From positions 2,480,001 through 2,544,000 of the forward strand of contig NZ_CP076543.1 of NCBI RefSeq assembly GCF_030440515.1: a stretch of DNA of 64,000 nt, read 5' to 3'. Source of the DNA: Streptomyces xanthophaeus (GTDB lineage Bacteria > Actinomycetota > Actinomycetes > Streptomycetales > Streptomycetaceae). Positions 54,272 through 64,000 of the stretch are shown here, piece by piece; the stretch's first letter is position 1; the number at the start of each line of letters is the position of its first letter. Both the position numbers and the translations under genes were made by a program. The notes beneath the pieces were generated by a model that was not told the origin of the DNA, did no database searches, and worked only from the letters and a program-made list of their open reading frames with translations.

Positions 54272-54958
54272 ATGACACCGACGCCGACGGCGACGCTCGT
54301 CGCCCGGGACTGGGCGGAGATCCAGGAACGGATGCTTGTACCGCTGTACGAAGCGGTCTACGACCGGCTGGAGGTCGGGCCGGGCGACCGGCTGCTCGGC
54401 CTGGACTGCGGAGCCGGGCTGCCGCTGCTGCTGGCGGCCGGGCGGGGAGCCGTGGCCACGGGCGTGGAGGCGGATCCGGCCCGGCGGGCGCTGGCCCGTG
54501 AGCGGCTGCTGGAGGTTCTGGCGGACCCGCCGGAGCCGTCGGCCCCGCCCCGCCCGTACGACGCCCTGCTCGCCTTCTCCCCTGCGCCCGCGGCCCTGGC
54601 TGCGGCCCTGCCCGCGGTCCGCCGCGGCGGGGCGGTGGTGCTCGCCGACTGGGGGCCCGCGGAGCGCTGCACGGTGCCTTCGGTCCTCGGCGGTGGGCCC
54701 GCGCCGCGGGATCTGGACGCGCTGGTGGAGCGGGCCGGGCTCCGGCCGGACGGTTCCGGGCGGGTGTTCTGCCCGTTCGGGTACGCGGACGTGGACAGCG
54801 CGGTACGCGGGCTGCTGTCGACCGGGCTCTACGACGGCACGGCCGATTCCGTGCTGGCGGAGAAGGAGCTGGCCGAGGCGCTTCACCCGTTCGAGCGATC
54901 GGACGGCGCCGTGTGGCTGCCGAACATCTTCCGGTACGTGATCGCCCGGATGGACTGA
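54272..54958 (+). CDS. Putative SAM-dependent methyltransferase
   Basis: 228 residues from the ATG at 54272, with AGGAG about 11 bases upstream. Class I SAM motif LLGLDCGAGLPLLLAAG then GVEADPARRALARERL; the C-terminal part resembles small-molecule methyltransferases, but no substrate can be named. Divergent from proS and convergent with ftsH (10 bases). The frame upstream to 54128 overlaps the intergenic promoter region and is not used. Confidence 0.8.
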   Translation: MTPTPTATLVARDWAEIQERMLVPLYEAVYDRLEVGPGDRLLGLDCGAGLPLLLAAGRGAVATGVEADPARRALARERLLEVLADPPEPSAPPRPYDALLAFSPAPAALAAALPAVRRGGAVVLADWGPAERCTVPSVLGGGPAPRDLDALVERAGLRPDGSGRVFCPFGYADVDSAVRGLLSTGLYDGTADSVLAEKELAEALHPFERSDGAVWLPNIFRYVIARMD

Positions 54959-54968
54959 CGGCCGCTCC

Positions 54969-56909
54969 TCAGTCGGTGCCGTGCCCCTTCGTCAGCCGGG
55001 CGATGCCAGCGGCGGCGTAGGCGGCCGTCTCGTCCAGGGTCTCGTTGGCGAGGAGGGCCCGGGCCAGGGCGTCCAGCTGCGGGCGGTGGTCGCGCAGCAG
55101 GCGGCAGGCCTCCAGGTAGCACTCGTCCACGATGCGCCGCATCTCGTGGTCGACCGCGTCGAGGGTGGCGGGGGCGGCGGAGAGTCCGTAGGGGCTCTGC
55201 CCGTCGGAGGGGATCGCGGTGAGGCGGCCGATCCGCTCGCTCATGCCCCAGCGGCCGACCATGCCGCGGACGATGTTGGTCACCTGCTCCAGGTCGTTCT
55301 CGGCGCCGGTGGTGACGACGTCGTAGACGACGTGCTCGGCCGCCATGCCGCCGAGCGCGCCGATGATGCGGCCGCGCAGGTACGGCTCGGTGTAGGCGTA
55401 CCGGTCCGCGTCCGGGGTCGAGAGGGTGACGCCCAGCGCGCGGCCGCGGGGCACGATCGTGATCTTGCGGACCGGGTCGGCGCCCGGCTGGAGCATGCCC
55501 AGCAGGGCGTGGCCGCTCTCGTGGTAGGCGGTGCGGCGGCGCTCCTCCTCCGGCATGACCAGCGGTCTCTCGGCGCCGAGCTGGACCTTCTCCAGGGCGT
55601 CCGACAGGTCCGCCCCGGTCACCTGCGTCTGCTGGCGTTTGACGGCGAGCAGCGCGGCCTCGTTCGCCAGGTTCGCCAGGTCCGCTCCGGTCATGCCGGG
55701 GGTGGTCCGGGCCACGTGTGCCAGGTCGACGCCCTCGGCGAGCGGGATGTCCCGGGTGTGGATGCGCAGGATGGCCTCGCGGCCCGCCCGGTCGGGCGGG
55801 GAGACGACCACCATGCGGTCGAAGCGGCCGGGGCGGGTGAGGGCGGGGTCCAGCACGTCCGCGCGGTTGGTGGCCGCGAGGACGATCACGCCCTCCGAGC
55901 CGGAGAAGCCGTCCATCTCGGTGAGGATCTGGTTGAGGGTCTGTTCGCGTTCGTCGTGGCCGCCCATGGCGCTGCCGCCGCCGCGGGCCCGTCCGATGGT
56001 GTCGATCTCGTCGATGAAGATGATGGCGGGGGCCACCTTGCGCGCCTCGGTGAACAGTTCGCGCACCCGGGAGGCGCCGACCCCGACGATCATCTCGATG
56101 AACTCGGAGGCGGAGGCGGAGAAGAAGGGCACTCCGGCCTCGCCCGCGACCGCCCGCGCCAGCAGGGTCTTGCCGGTGCCGGGCGGGCCGGAGAGCAGGA
56201 CTCCGCCGGGCATCCGGGCGCCCATCTTGCGGTACTCCTGCGGGTTCTTGAGGAAGTCGACGACGTCGTTGAGCTCCCCCTCGACCTCGTCGATCCCCGC
56301 CACGTCCTCGAAGGTGGTGCGGCGGGAGCCCGTCTCCAGCTCGACCGGCCTGGGCGGCGCCTTGCGGCCCAGTGCGCCCATGCCTCCCATTCCCGAGCCC
56401 ATCCGGCGGGCGATGACCACCCACAGGAGGACCAGCAGCAGCATGGGGGCGAGGGAGATCAGCAGGTTGGCGAGGAAGCTGCGCTGGACGACGACCGGGG
56501 AGGCCGTCACGGTCACGTTCTGCTTGGTGAGGTCGGCCCACAGTGCGTCGTCGGCGAAGGCCGGGCGCTGGGTGACGAACTTGGTGTAATCGCCCTTGCC
56601 GCCGTCGGGCAGCGGCTGCTTGGCCTTCAGCTCGCCCTGGATGGCATCGCCCTTGGAATAGATCTTCGAGACGTTGCCGGCGGCCACCTGCTTGCTGAAC
56701 TCGGTGTACGAGATCGTCGGCTCGTCCCCCTCGTTGAAGAAGGACAGCACCAGGTTGGCCACCAGATAGACGATCAGGGCCGCGAGGATCAGCCCCCGCC
56801 AGCCGCCCGGCAGCCCCTTCTTCTTCGGCGGAGGACTGGGCGGGGCGCCTTCCGAGCGCCAGGGGGTGTCGGCCCTGTCGCGGGGAGGTACGGGGGTGGG
56901 GCTGGGCAC
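54969..56909 (-). CDS. ftsH: ATP-dependent zinc metalloprotease FtsH
   Basis: 646 residues from a GTG at 56909, chosen over an ATG at 56945 because AGAAGGAGG lies 6 bases upstream. Two membrane spans flank a short extracytoplasmic domain; then Walker [13 protein letters not shown], Walker [15 protein letters not shown] region and zinc motif HESGHALL. It degrades membrane and regulatory proteins. Streptomyces usually has a second FtsH elsewhere. Follows ffh on the same strand after a terminator. Confidence 0.94.
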   Translation of the reverse strand: MPSPTPVPPRDRADTPWRSEGAPPSPPPKKKGLPGGWRGLILAALIVYLVANLVLSFFNEGDEPTISYTEFSKQVAAGNVSKIYSKGDAIQGELKAKQPLPDGGKGDYTKFVTQRPAFADDALWADLTKQNVTVTASPVVVQRSFLANLLISLAPMLLLVLLWVVIARRMGSGMGGMGALGRKAPPRPVELETGSRRTTFEDVAGIDEVEGELNDVVDFLKNPQEYRKMGARMPGGVLLSGPPGTGKTLLARAVAGEAGVPFFSASASEFIEMIVGVGASRVRELFTEARKVAPAIIFIDEIDTIGRARGGGSAMGGHDEREQTLNQILTEMDGFSGSEGVIVLAATNRADVLDPALTRPGRFDRMVVVSPPDRAGREAILRIHTRDIPLAEGVDLAHVARTTPGMTGADLANLANEAALLAVKRQQTQVTGADLSDALEKVQLGAERPLVMPEEERRRTAYHESGHALLGMLQPGADPVRKITIVPRGRALGVTLSTPDADRYAYTEPYLRGRIIGALGGMAAEHVVYDVVTTGAENDLEQVTNIVRGMVGRWGMSERIGRLTAIPSDGQSPYGLSAAPATLDAVDHEMRRIVDECYLEACRLLRDHRPQLDALARALLANETLDETAAYAAAGIARLTKGHGTD

Positions 56910-56981
56910 GGGGCGCCTCCTTCTGCCATCCTCCCGGCCGACCATAAGGGATAAATCAGGCCGTCGCCCCAGCAGGGAAAC

Positions 56982-57021
56982 AGGAGGGCCCCGACCGTGC
57001 GAACACGGCCGGGGCCCTCCT
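56982..57021 (-). terminator. Long hairpin terminator after ffh
   Basis: GGAGGGCCCCG (56983-56993) pairs with CGGGGCCCTCC (57010-57020), extended by CCGTG/CACGG with one mismatch and a CGAA loop; 19 bases after the ffh stop. Confidence 0.85.
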
Positions 57022-57039
57022 CACCCACGTGCGCGGGTG

Positions 57040-58611
57040 TTACTTCATGAACTTCTTGAACTCGTCCGGAAGGTCGAAGTCGTCGCCGCCCTGACCGCCC
57101 GCCGGAAGGCCGAAGGGGTTGCCGGCGGCCGCGGGCTCGATCGCCTGCGGGCCCTGCTCGCGGCGGGCCGCGGCTGCGGCCTCCTCTTCCTTGCGCTTCA
57201 TCGGGTTGCCGCTCTTGCGCTTGCCCTTGGCCTGCTTGACCTGCTTCTTCTGCCGGCCGGGACCGCCGCCCATCCCGGGCATGCCGGGCATGCCCGGCAT
57301 GCCGCCGCCCTGGGCCATGCGGGACATCATCTTGCGGGCGTCGAAGAACCGCTCGACCAGCGACTTGACCGCGCTGACCTCGGTGCCGGAGCCCTTGGCG
57401 ATACGGGCGCGGCGCGAGCCGTTGATGATCGTCGGGTCCTGGCGCTCGGCCGGGGTCATCGACTTGATGATGGCGGCGGTGCGGTCGACGTCACGCTCGT
57501 CGATGTTGTTGATCTGGTCCTTGATCTGCCCCATGCCGGGCAGCATGCCGAGCAGCTTGGAGATGGAGCCCATCTTGCGGACCTGCTCCATCTGGGCCAG
57601 GAAGTCGTCGAGCGTGAACTCCTTGGGGCCCTTGGCGAGCTTGGCCGCCATCTTCTCGGCCTCGGCCTGCGAGAAGGTCTTCTCGGCCTGCTCGATGAGG
57701 GTGAGCATGTCACCCATGTCGAGGATCCGGCCCGCCATGCGGTCGGGGTGGAACGCGTCGAACTCGTCGAGCTTCTCGCCGTTCGAGGCGAACATGATCT
57801 GCTTGCCGGTGACGTGCGCGATGGAGAGCGCCGCACCGCCTCGGGCGTCACCGTCGAGCTTGGAGAGCACGACGCCGTCGAAGCCGACGCCGTCGCGGAA
57901 GGCCTCGGCGGTGTTGACCGCGTCCTGGCCGATCATGGCGTCGACGACGAAGAGGATCTCGTCGGGGCTGACGGCGTCGCGGATGTCCGCGGCCTGCTGC
58001 ATCAGCTCGGCGTCGATGCCGAGGCGGCCGGCGGTGTCGACGATGACGATGTCGTACTGCTTGGTCCGCGCGTACTCGACGGAGTCCTTCGCGACCTGGA
58101 CCGGGTCGCCGACGCCGTTGCCGGGCTGGGGCGCGTACACGGCCACACCGGCGCGCTCGGCGACGACGCTCAGCTGGTTGACGGCGTTGGGGCGCTGGAG
58201 GTCGCACGCGACCAGCAGCGGGGCGTGGCCCTGCCCCTTCAGCCAGAGGCCGAGCTTTCCGGCGAGGGTGGTCTTACCCGCACCCTGGAGACCGGCCAGC
58301 ATGATCACGGTGGGGGCGGTCTTGGCGAAGCGCAGCCGCCGGGTCTCGCCGCCGAGGATGGTGACGAGCTCGTCGTTGACGATCTTCAGGACCTGCTGGC
58401 CCGGGTTCAGGGCCTTGCTGACCTCTTCACCGCGCGCGCGTTCCTTGACGTTCGCGATGAAGGAGCGGACGACCGGGAGGGCGACGTCGGCCTCGAGGAG
58501 CGCGATACGGATTTCCCGGGCCGCTGCGTCGATGTCAGCCTCGGACAGCCGGCCTTTGCCGCGCAGGCCCTTGAAGGTATTCGCCAAGCGGTCGGAGAGC
58601 GTATCGAACAC
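57040..58611 (-). CDS. ffh: Signal recognition particle protein Ffh
   Basis: 523 residues from a GTG at 58611 (MFDTLSDRLANTFKGL). GTPase G1 GLQGAGKTTLAGK, VDTAGR and KLDGDARGG, and a Met-rich M domain ending with GGGMPGMPGMPGMGGGPG and basic RQKKQVKQAKGKRK. It binds signal peptides and 4.5S RNA. The C-terminus has an acidic, Gln/Gly-rich extension. Follows a repeat-containing intergenic region and glnD. Confidence 0.96.
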   Translation of the reverse strand: MFDTLSDRLANTFKGLRGKGRLSEADIDAAAREIRIALLEADVALPVVRSFIANVKERARGEEVSKALNPGQQVLKIVNDELVTILGGETRRLRFAKTAPTVIMLAGLQGAGKTTLAGKLGLWLKGQGHAPLLVACDLQRPNAVNQLSVVAERAGVAVYAPQPGNGVGDPVQVAKDSVEYARTKQYDIVIVDTAGRLGIDAELMQQAADIRDAVSPDEILFVVDAMIGQDAVNTAEAFRDGVGFDGVVLSKLDGDARGGAALSIAHVTGKQIMFASNGEKLDEFDAFHPDRMAGRILDMGDMLTLIEQAEKTFSQAEAEKMAAKLAKGPKEFTLDDFLAQMEQVRKMGSISKLLGMLPGMGQIKDQINNIDERDVDRTAAIIKSMTPAERQDPTIINGSRRARIAKGSGTEVSAVKSLVERFFDARKMMSRMAQGGGMPGMPGMPGMGGGPGRQKKQVKQAKGKRKSGNPMKRKEEEAAAAARREQGPQAIEPAAAGNPFGLPAGGQGGDDFDLPDEFKKFMK

Positions 58612-58698
58612 GGTGGTCGCGATTCCTCGGGTCGGGGGCGTTGTGGTCGTCCCCCAGGGTATCCGGCCCGGCCGCCCATCCGGCCCTGCGGTCGGCTT

Positions 58699-58816
58699 TC
58701 CCCCGGGACTCCGCCCCGGTCCCCGCGCCTCAAATGCCGGCGGGGCTGGAATTTGCTGCGCAAATCCAGCCTGCCCGGCGTTTGAGGCACGGGGTCCGGG
58801 GCGGAGCCCCGGGGAA
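58699..58816. repeat. Large inverted pair of dispersed Streptomyces repeats between glnD and ffh
   Basis: A left arm at about 58701-58740 (CCCCGGGACTCCGCCCCGG then CCCCGCGCCTCAAATGCCGG) is the inverse of a right arm at about 58773-58814 (CCGGCGTTTGAGGCACGGGG then TCCGGGGCGGAGCCCCGGGG). A central GCTGGAATTTGC/GCAAATCCAGC pair (58745-58770) continues the stem. The same unit occurs at 39471-39597. The whole forms a giant hairpin placed after glnD, where it would end transcription from either side. Confidence 0.8.
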
Positions 58817-58863
58817 CGGTGGAAGGGCGGGTAGGGGACCGCTCCGCGCAGCGGCCCCCCGCG

Positions 58864-61293
58864 CTACGAGAGGGCCGATGCCACCTGCCCGGCCAGGGCC
58901 GTCGCGTTCGCCGGGTCCAGGGGCTTGCCCTCGGGGGTGGTGACGTACAGGGTGTCCACCGCGTTCGCGCCCAGGGTGGAGACGTGGGCGCTGCGCACCC
59001 TGACGCCCGCCGATTCCAGGGCCCGCCCGATCCGGTGCAGCAGGCCGACGGCATCCGGCGCGCGCACCTCCAGGACGGTGGCCAGTGAGGACACGTCCGG
59101 GACCACCGTGACCCGGGGCGGCGGCGGGACCACCCCGCGCCGGCGCGGATAGGCCGCCTCCCGGTCGGCCAGCCTGGCCGGGACGTCCAGCGAGCCGTCG
59201 AGGGCGCGGACCAGGTCGGTACGGAGCCGGGCGGCCTGCGGCAGCGCGCCGTACTCCGCGGCCACCCGCCAGCGCAGCACCAGGACCTCGCCCAGCCGGT
59301 CCGGGAGCTCCATGGAGCGCAGGTCGGCCGCCCGTACGGTGAGCCGGTGCAGGGCCAGGACCCCGGCCACCGCCGGGAGGACCCCCGGCTGGTCGGGGAC
59401 GGCGACGACGAGGTCCACGCCGACCGCGTCGTCCTCCTGGCGGGCCTGGAGCGCCAGGACGGGCTCCCCGGTGCGCAGGGCCTCCACCGCCAGGCGTTCC
59501 TGTTCGGTGGTCGGGATCTCCGGTTCGCCGGCCGCCGGGGCCGTGCCGCGCAGTACGGCGGCGACCCGCGCGACGAGGTCCGCCACGAGCGATCCCCGCC
59601 ATGCGCTCCACGCCGCCGGACCGGTGGCCAGGGCGTCCGCCTCGGTCAGGGCGTGCAGTATCTCCAGCGTGCCCACCGAGCCCACGGCTTCGGCGACCGC
59701 GCGGACCGTGGCCGGGTCGTCCAGGTCGCGCCGGGTGGCGGTGTCGATCAGCAGCAGGTGGTGCCGTACGAGCGCCCCGAGCACGGCGACGTCGTGCGGG
59801 TCGAAGCCGACGCGGGCGGCGACGTCGCGGGCGATGGTCTCGCCGGCCACCGAGTGGTCCCCCGGCCAGCCCTTGCCGATGTCGTGCAGGAGCGCGGCCA
59901 TCAGCAGCAGGTCGGGGCGGCCGACCCGGCGGGTGAGGGCGGAGGCCCGCACCGCCGTCTCGATCAGGTGCCGGTCGACCGTCCAGGTGTGGACGGGGTT
60001 GCGCTGGGGGCGGCAGCGCACCCGCTCCCAGTCCGGGAGCAGCCGGGTGATCAGGCCCTCGGCCTCCAGGGCCTCCCACACGGCCACCGTCGGCTCCCCC
60101 GCCCCCAGCAGGGTCAGGAGTTGCTCGCGGGCCTCGGCCGGCCAGGGCACCGGGAGCGGTTTCCCCTGCGCCGCGAGTCTGCGTACGGCGTGCAGCGAGA
60201 CGGGCAGACCCGCCTGCGCGGCGGCCGCGGCGAACCGCAGGGCGAGTACGGGATCCCGGTCGGGGCGCGCGGCCAAGGCCAGTACGGCCTCGCCGTCGGA
60301 CTCCACCACGCCTTCGGCCAGGGGTGCCCGCGCAGCGGCGGCCCGGTCGCCGCGGGCGCCCAGCAGTCCGCGCAGCCTGGGCCGGGCGGCGCGGGCCCGC
60401 AGGACGCGCCCGACCTCCCGCCAGGTCACGTCGCCGGCGTAGGCGACGACGCGCGCGGCCTCGTACACCTCGCGCAGCAGCGCGTCCGCGTCGAGGAGCC
60501 CGAGCCGGGCCGCGACCTGGTCCTGTTCCTGGAGGGAGAGCCGGTCGGTGGCCCGGCCGGTGACCAGGTGCAGGGCGTCCCGGGTGTCCAGGAGCCGCCT
60601 CCGGGCCTCGGCGAGGCCCTCGCGCGGGGCGTCGGCCAGCCAGGACGCGGCGACCGCCCGCAGCGCGGTGGCGTCGCGCAGGCCCCCGCGGGCCTCCTTG
60701 AGGTCGGGTTCGAGCAGGAAGCGCAGTTCCCCGGCCCGTTCGGCCCGCTCGCGGCACAGGGAGTGCAGCTCCGGGAGCCTTCTGGCCGCCTGGTTGCGCC
60801 AGTCGGCCAGTACGGAGGTCCGCAGGCCGGCGAGGAGTCCCGCGTCACCGGCGACGGTACGGGCGTCCAGCAGGCCGAGGTGCACCTTGAGGTCCTCGGC
60901 GGCGGTGCGCCGGGCCTCGCCCGGGGTCCGTACCGAGTGGTCGAGGGCGAGGCCGAGGTCCCACACCGGGTACCAGAGGCGGTCGGCCAGTGCGCCGAGC
61001 GCCCGCGGCTCGGCCTTGCCGTCGTGCAGCAGCACCAGGTCGAGGTCGCTGCGGGGGGAGAGTTCGGCGCGCCCGTAGCCGCCGACGGCCACCAGCGTGG
61101 CGCCGCGGACACCCGTCTCCCGTACGGCGGTCGTGAACAGGGCGTTCAGCCATTCGTCGGTCAGCCCGGCCAGGGCGGAACGCCGCGAAGGCCCGGACTG
61201 CGACTCCTCCTGGAGGAGTCGCAGCCGGGCCGCGGCGTATCCGCCGGCTCCCGAGTCGGCCGTGTGGTCGGTGTTCTCTTCGACGCTCGTCAC
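58864..61293 (-). CDS. glnD: [Protein-PII] uridylyl/adenylyltransferase GlnD
   Basis: 809 residues from a GTG at 61293 with AGGAG 7 bases upstream. Nucleotidyltransferase motif VGGYGRAELSPRSDLDLVLL, HD domain LLHDIGKGWPGDHS about residue 490, and two ACT domains at the C-terminus (VAVPDQPGVLPAVAGVL and LEVRAPDAVGLLHRIG). In Streptomyces the enzyme adenylylates GlnK at Tyr51. Encoded 17 bases after glnK. Confidence 0.93.
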   Translation of the reverse strand: MTSVEENTDHTADSGAGGYAAARLRLLQEESQSGPSRRSALAGLTDEWLNALFTTAVRETGVRGATLVAVGGYGRAELSPRSDLDLVLLHDGKAEPRALGALADRLWYPVWDLGLALDHSVRTPGEARRTAAEDLKVHLGLLDARTVAGDAGLLAGLRTSVLADWRNQAARRLPELHSLCRERAERAGELRFLLEPDLKEARGGLRDATALRAVAASWLADAPREGLAEARRRLLDTRDALHLVTGRATDRLSLQEQDQVAARLGLLDADALLREVYEAARVVAYAGDVTWREVGRVLRARAARPRLRGLLGARGDRAAAARAPLAEGVVESDGEAVLALAARPDRDPVLALRFAAAAAQAGLPVSLHAVRRLAAQGKPLPVPWPAEAREQLLTLLGAGEPTVAVWEALEAEGLITRLLPDWERVRCRPQRNPVHTWTVDRHLIETAVRASALTRRVGRPDLLLMAALLHDIGKGWPGDHSVAGETIARDVAARVGFDPHDVAVLGALVRHHLLLIDTATRRDLDDPATVRAVAEAVGSVGTLEILHALTEADALATGPAAWSAWRGSLVADLVARVAAVLRGTAPAAGEPEIPTTEQERLAVEALRTGEPVLALQARQEDDAVGVDLVVAVPDQPGVLPAVAGVLALHRLTVRAADLRSMELPDRLGEVLVLRWRVAAEYGALPQAARLRTDLVRALDGSLDVPARLADREAAYPRRRGVVPPPPRVTVVPDVSSLATVLEVRAPDAVGLLHRIGRALESAGVRVRSAHVSTLGANAVDTLYVTTPEGKPLDPANATALAGQVASALS

Positions 61294-61310
61294 CCGGGAG
61301 CTCCTGTCAG

Positions 61311-62989
<1,679 letters not shown>

Positions 62990-63137
62990 CGGCGTCTCCT
63001 CGTCGTCGGTACGTTCGCGTGCGGGCGATCGTGAAAACCTGAGCGGCGTAAAAGGGGGTGTCCGGCCGGGCTGGGGAGGCTGGCCGGTTAATGACCCCGA
63101 GATTCGCGCAGGCCGGTTTCCGGCGGCGCCGCTCGGT

Positions 63138-63173
63138 GTTTCGCGCCCGTGACGAAGAGGGCGGGCGTGTTAC
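63138..63173 (-). promoter_or_regulatory. GlnR-type binding site upstream of amtB
   Basis: On the minus strand GTCAC-GGGCGC-GAAAC (63153-63138) matches the GlnR a-site/b-site pattern gTnAC-n6-GaAAC, and a further a-type GTAAC lies at 63173-63169. It is about 150-180 bases upstream of the amtB ATG in a 312-base gap (62990-63301) that otherwise holds the terminator below and the leader. Confidence 0.7.
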
Positions 63174-63201
63174 GCGTCAATGAACAGGTGGATCACAAAA
63201 G

Positions 63202-63276
63202 CCGGCCGCGGCAGTGACCCGGATGTCCTGGCTGGGGGAGCCTGATCGGGCTTCACGGGGTGACTGCCGCGGCCGG
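63202..63276 (-). terminator. 19-bp hairpin after the nsdA-like gene
   Basis: CCGGCCGCGGCAGTGACCC (63202-63220) pairs with 63258-63276 with one mismatch; the loop holds a small GGCT/AGCC hairpin. It starts 26 bases after the nsdA-like stop and separates it from the amtB promoter. Confidence 0.8.
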
Positions 63277-63301
63277 GGCCTTGGGGCGGCCGCGTGGGCC
63301 G

Positions 63302-64000
63302 TCAGACGGCCTCCGCGGCTTCGGGGAGCCGGGAGGCGAGGTGGTCGGTGAGCCGGACCACCTCGGCGACGTCGCCGTACTCACGGGCGGCGGTGTCTAC
63401 GGTCTTGCGCAGGCGCGTGTTCACCCGTTCGGACCGCACCTTTCCCGCCACGTCGAGGGCTCGGTCGACGAGGGCCGCGGCCTGCTCGGGCTCGCGCTGG
63501 AGCAGGTGCACGGTGGCCATGCCGATGAGGTTGAGGGCGTAGGAGCGCTGGTGCTCCTCGTCCTTCTCGAAGAGCTCGACGGCCCGTTCCATGACGGGCT
63601 CTGCGAGGGAGGCGTACATGGGGCTGCGCCCGGCCACGTAGGCCAGGTCCCGGTACGAGTGGGAGTTCTCGCCGTTCAGCTCGGCCTCGGAGAAGAAGCG
63701 GATCCAGTCGGGTTCGGGCTCGCCCGCGAAGCCGACGTCGGAGAAGGTGTCCTCGGCCATCCGCACGGCCCGCTTGCAGCGGCTGGGCTGGCCCATGTTG
63801 GCGTACGCGCGGGCCTCCATCGCATACAGCATGGCCTGGGTGCGCGGGCCGGCGCAGTCGCGGCTGCCGTACTGCGCGAGGTGGATGAGTTCCAGGGCGT
63901 CCTCGGGGCGGCCCAGGTGGATCATCTGGCGGCTCATGCTGGAGAGGATGTACGAGCCGAGCGGCTTGTCCCCGCCTTCCTTGGCGGCGTGCAGCGCGAG
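63302..64000 (-). CDS. nsdA: NsdA-like TPR regulator of antibiotic production and differentiation, 5' end outside the window
   Basis: At least 233 C-terminal residues, open to the right edge, so the start is missing. Repeated helical pairs such as AMLYAMEARAYANMGQPSRCKRAV and YALNLIGMATVHLLQREPEQAAALVDRA are TPR-like; the family is a cytoplasmic repressor of antibiotic production described in Streptomyces next to amtB. The location directly before amtB-glnK-glnD supports the name. No DNA-binding domain is visible in the part present. Confidence 0.8.
   Translation of the reverse strand, partial: LALHAAKEGGDKPLGSYILSSMSRQMIHLGRPEDALELIHLAQYGSRDCAGPRTQAMLYAMEARAYANMGQPSRCKRAVRMAEDTFSDVGFAGEPEPDWIRFFSEAELNGENSHSYRDLAYVAGRSPMYASLAEPVMERAVELFEKDEEHQRSYALNLIGMATVHLLQREPEQAAALVDRALDVAGKVRSERVNTRLRKTVDTAAREYGDVAEVVRLTDHLASRLPEAAEAV

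Overview
The window is high-GC actinobacterial DNA, almost certainly a Streptomyces core chromosome. GC-rich third codon positions, many GTG/TTG starts, a whiG sporulation sigma factor, four tandem type I signal peptidases, an amtB-glnK-glnD operon beside an nsdA-like gene, and gene order matching the rpsB-tsf-pyrH-frr-cdsA and rpsP-trmD-rplS blocks known from Streptomyces all point there. No phage, insertion sequence, CRISPR array, attachment site or origin was seen.

Layout. 1-7023 (minus): a polyamine uptake and catabolism operon, in transcription order aldehyde dehydrogenase, substrate-binding lipoprotein, PotA-like ATPase, two permeases and a partial FAD amine oxidase. 7218-9876 (plus): a NADAR gene, a 514-base gap holding three tandem structured RNAs that look like Y RNAs, and a TROVE/Ro60 gene. 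9887-16096: a DUF4190 membrane protein, an adenosine/aminodeoxyfutalosine deaminase, a glycerophosphodiesterase, a NarL-type two-component pair, a secreted serine hydrolase and a small membrane protein behind a tandem palindrome. 16176-20922: a second polyamine/GABA set (orphan substrate-binding protein, second aldehyde dehydrogenase, Lrp regulator, class III aminotransferase). 21108-25766: an ABC pair, a LOG-like protein and two membrane proteins. 25888-28866: ferredoxin, ferredoxin reductase and cytochrome P450. 28863-32905 (minus): a thiamine ABC transporter under a TPP riboswitch. 32967-44864 (mostly minus): rlmN, cdsA, frr, pyrH, tsf, rpsB, an M23 peptidase, a TetR regulator, whiG, dprA, comM, a YraN protein and a DUF2469 protein. 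44920-51604 (minus): Nudix hydrolase, four signal peptidases, rplS, trmD, rimM, a KH protein and rpsP. 51903-64000: SprT-like protein, archaeal/eukaryotic-type prolyl-tRNA synthetase, methyltransferase, ftsH, ffh, glnD, glnK, amtB and partial nsdA.

The most interesting locus is 7783-9876. Each of the three RNA modules has its own perfect or near-perfect terminal stem of different sequence, yet all carry the same GTGCG(A/C)AGGC box just inside the 5' strand and the same GATCT box just inside the 3' strand. The first and third enclose circularly permuted tRNA-like domains, in which the former tRNA ends are joined by a loop and the D, T and acceptor arms keep canonical sizes; the first also has a complete CAU anticodon arm. 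The second is a minimal stem-loop. Together with the downstream Ro60 homologue this is a compact Ro60/multi-Y-RNA system beside a NADAR gene.
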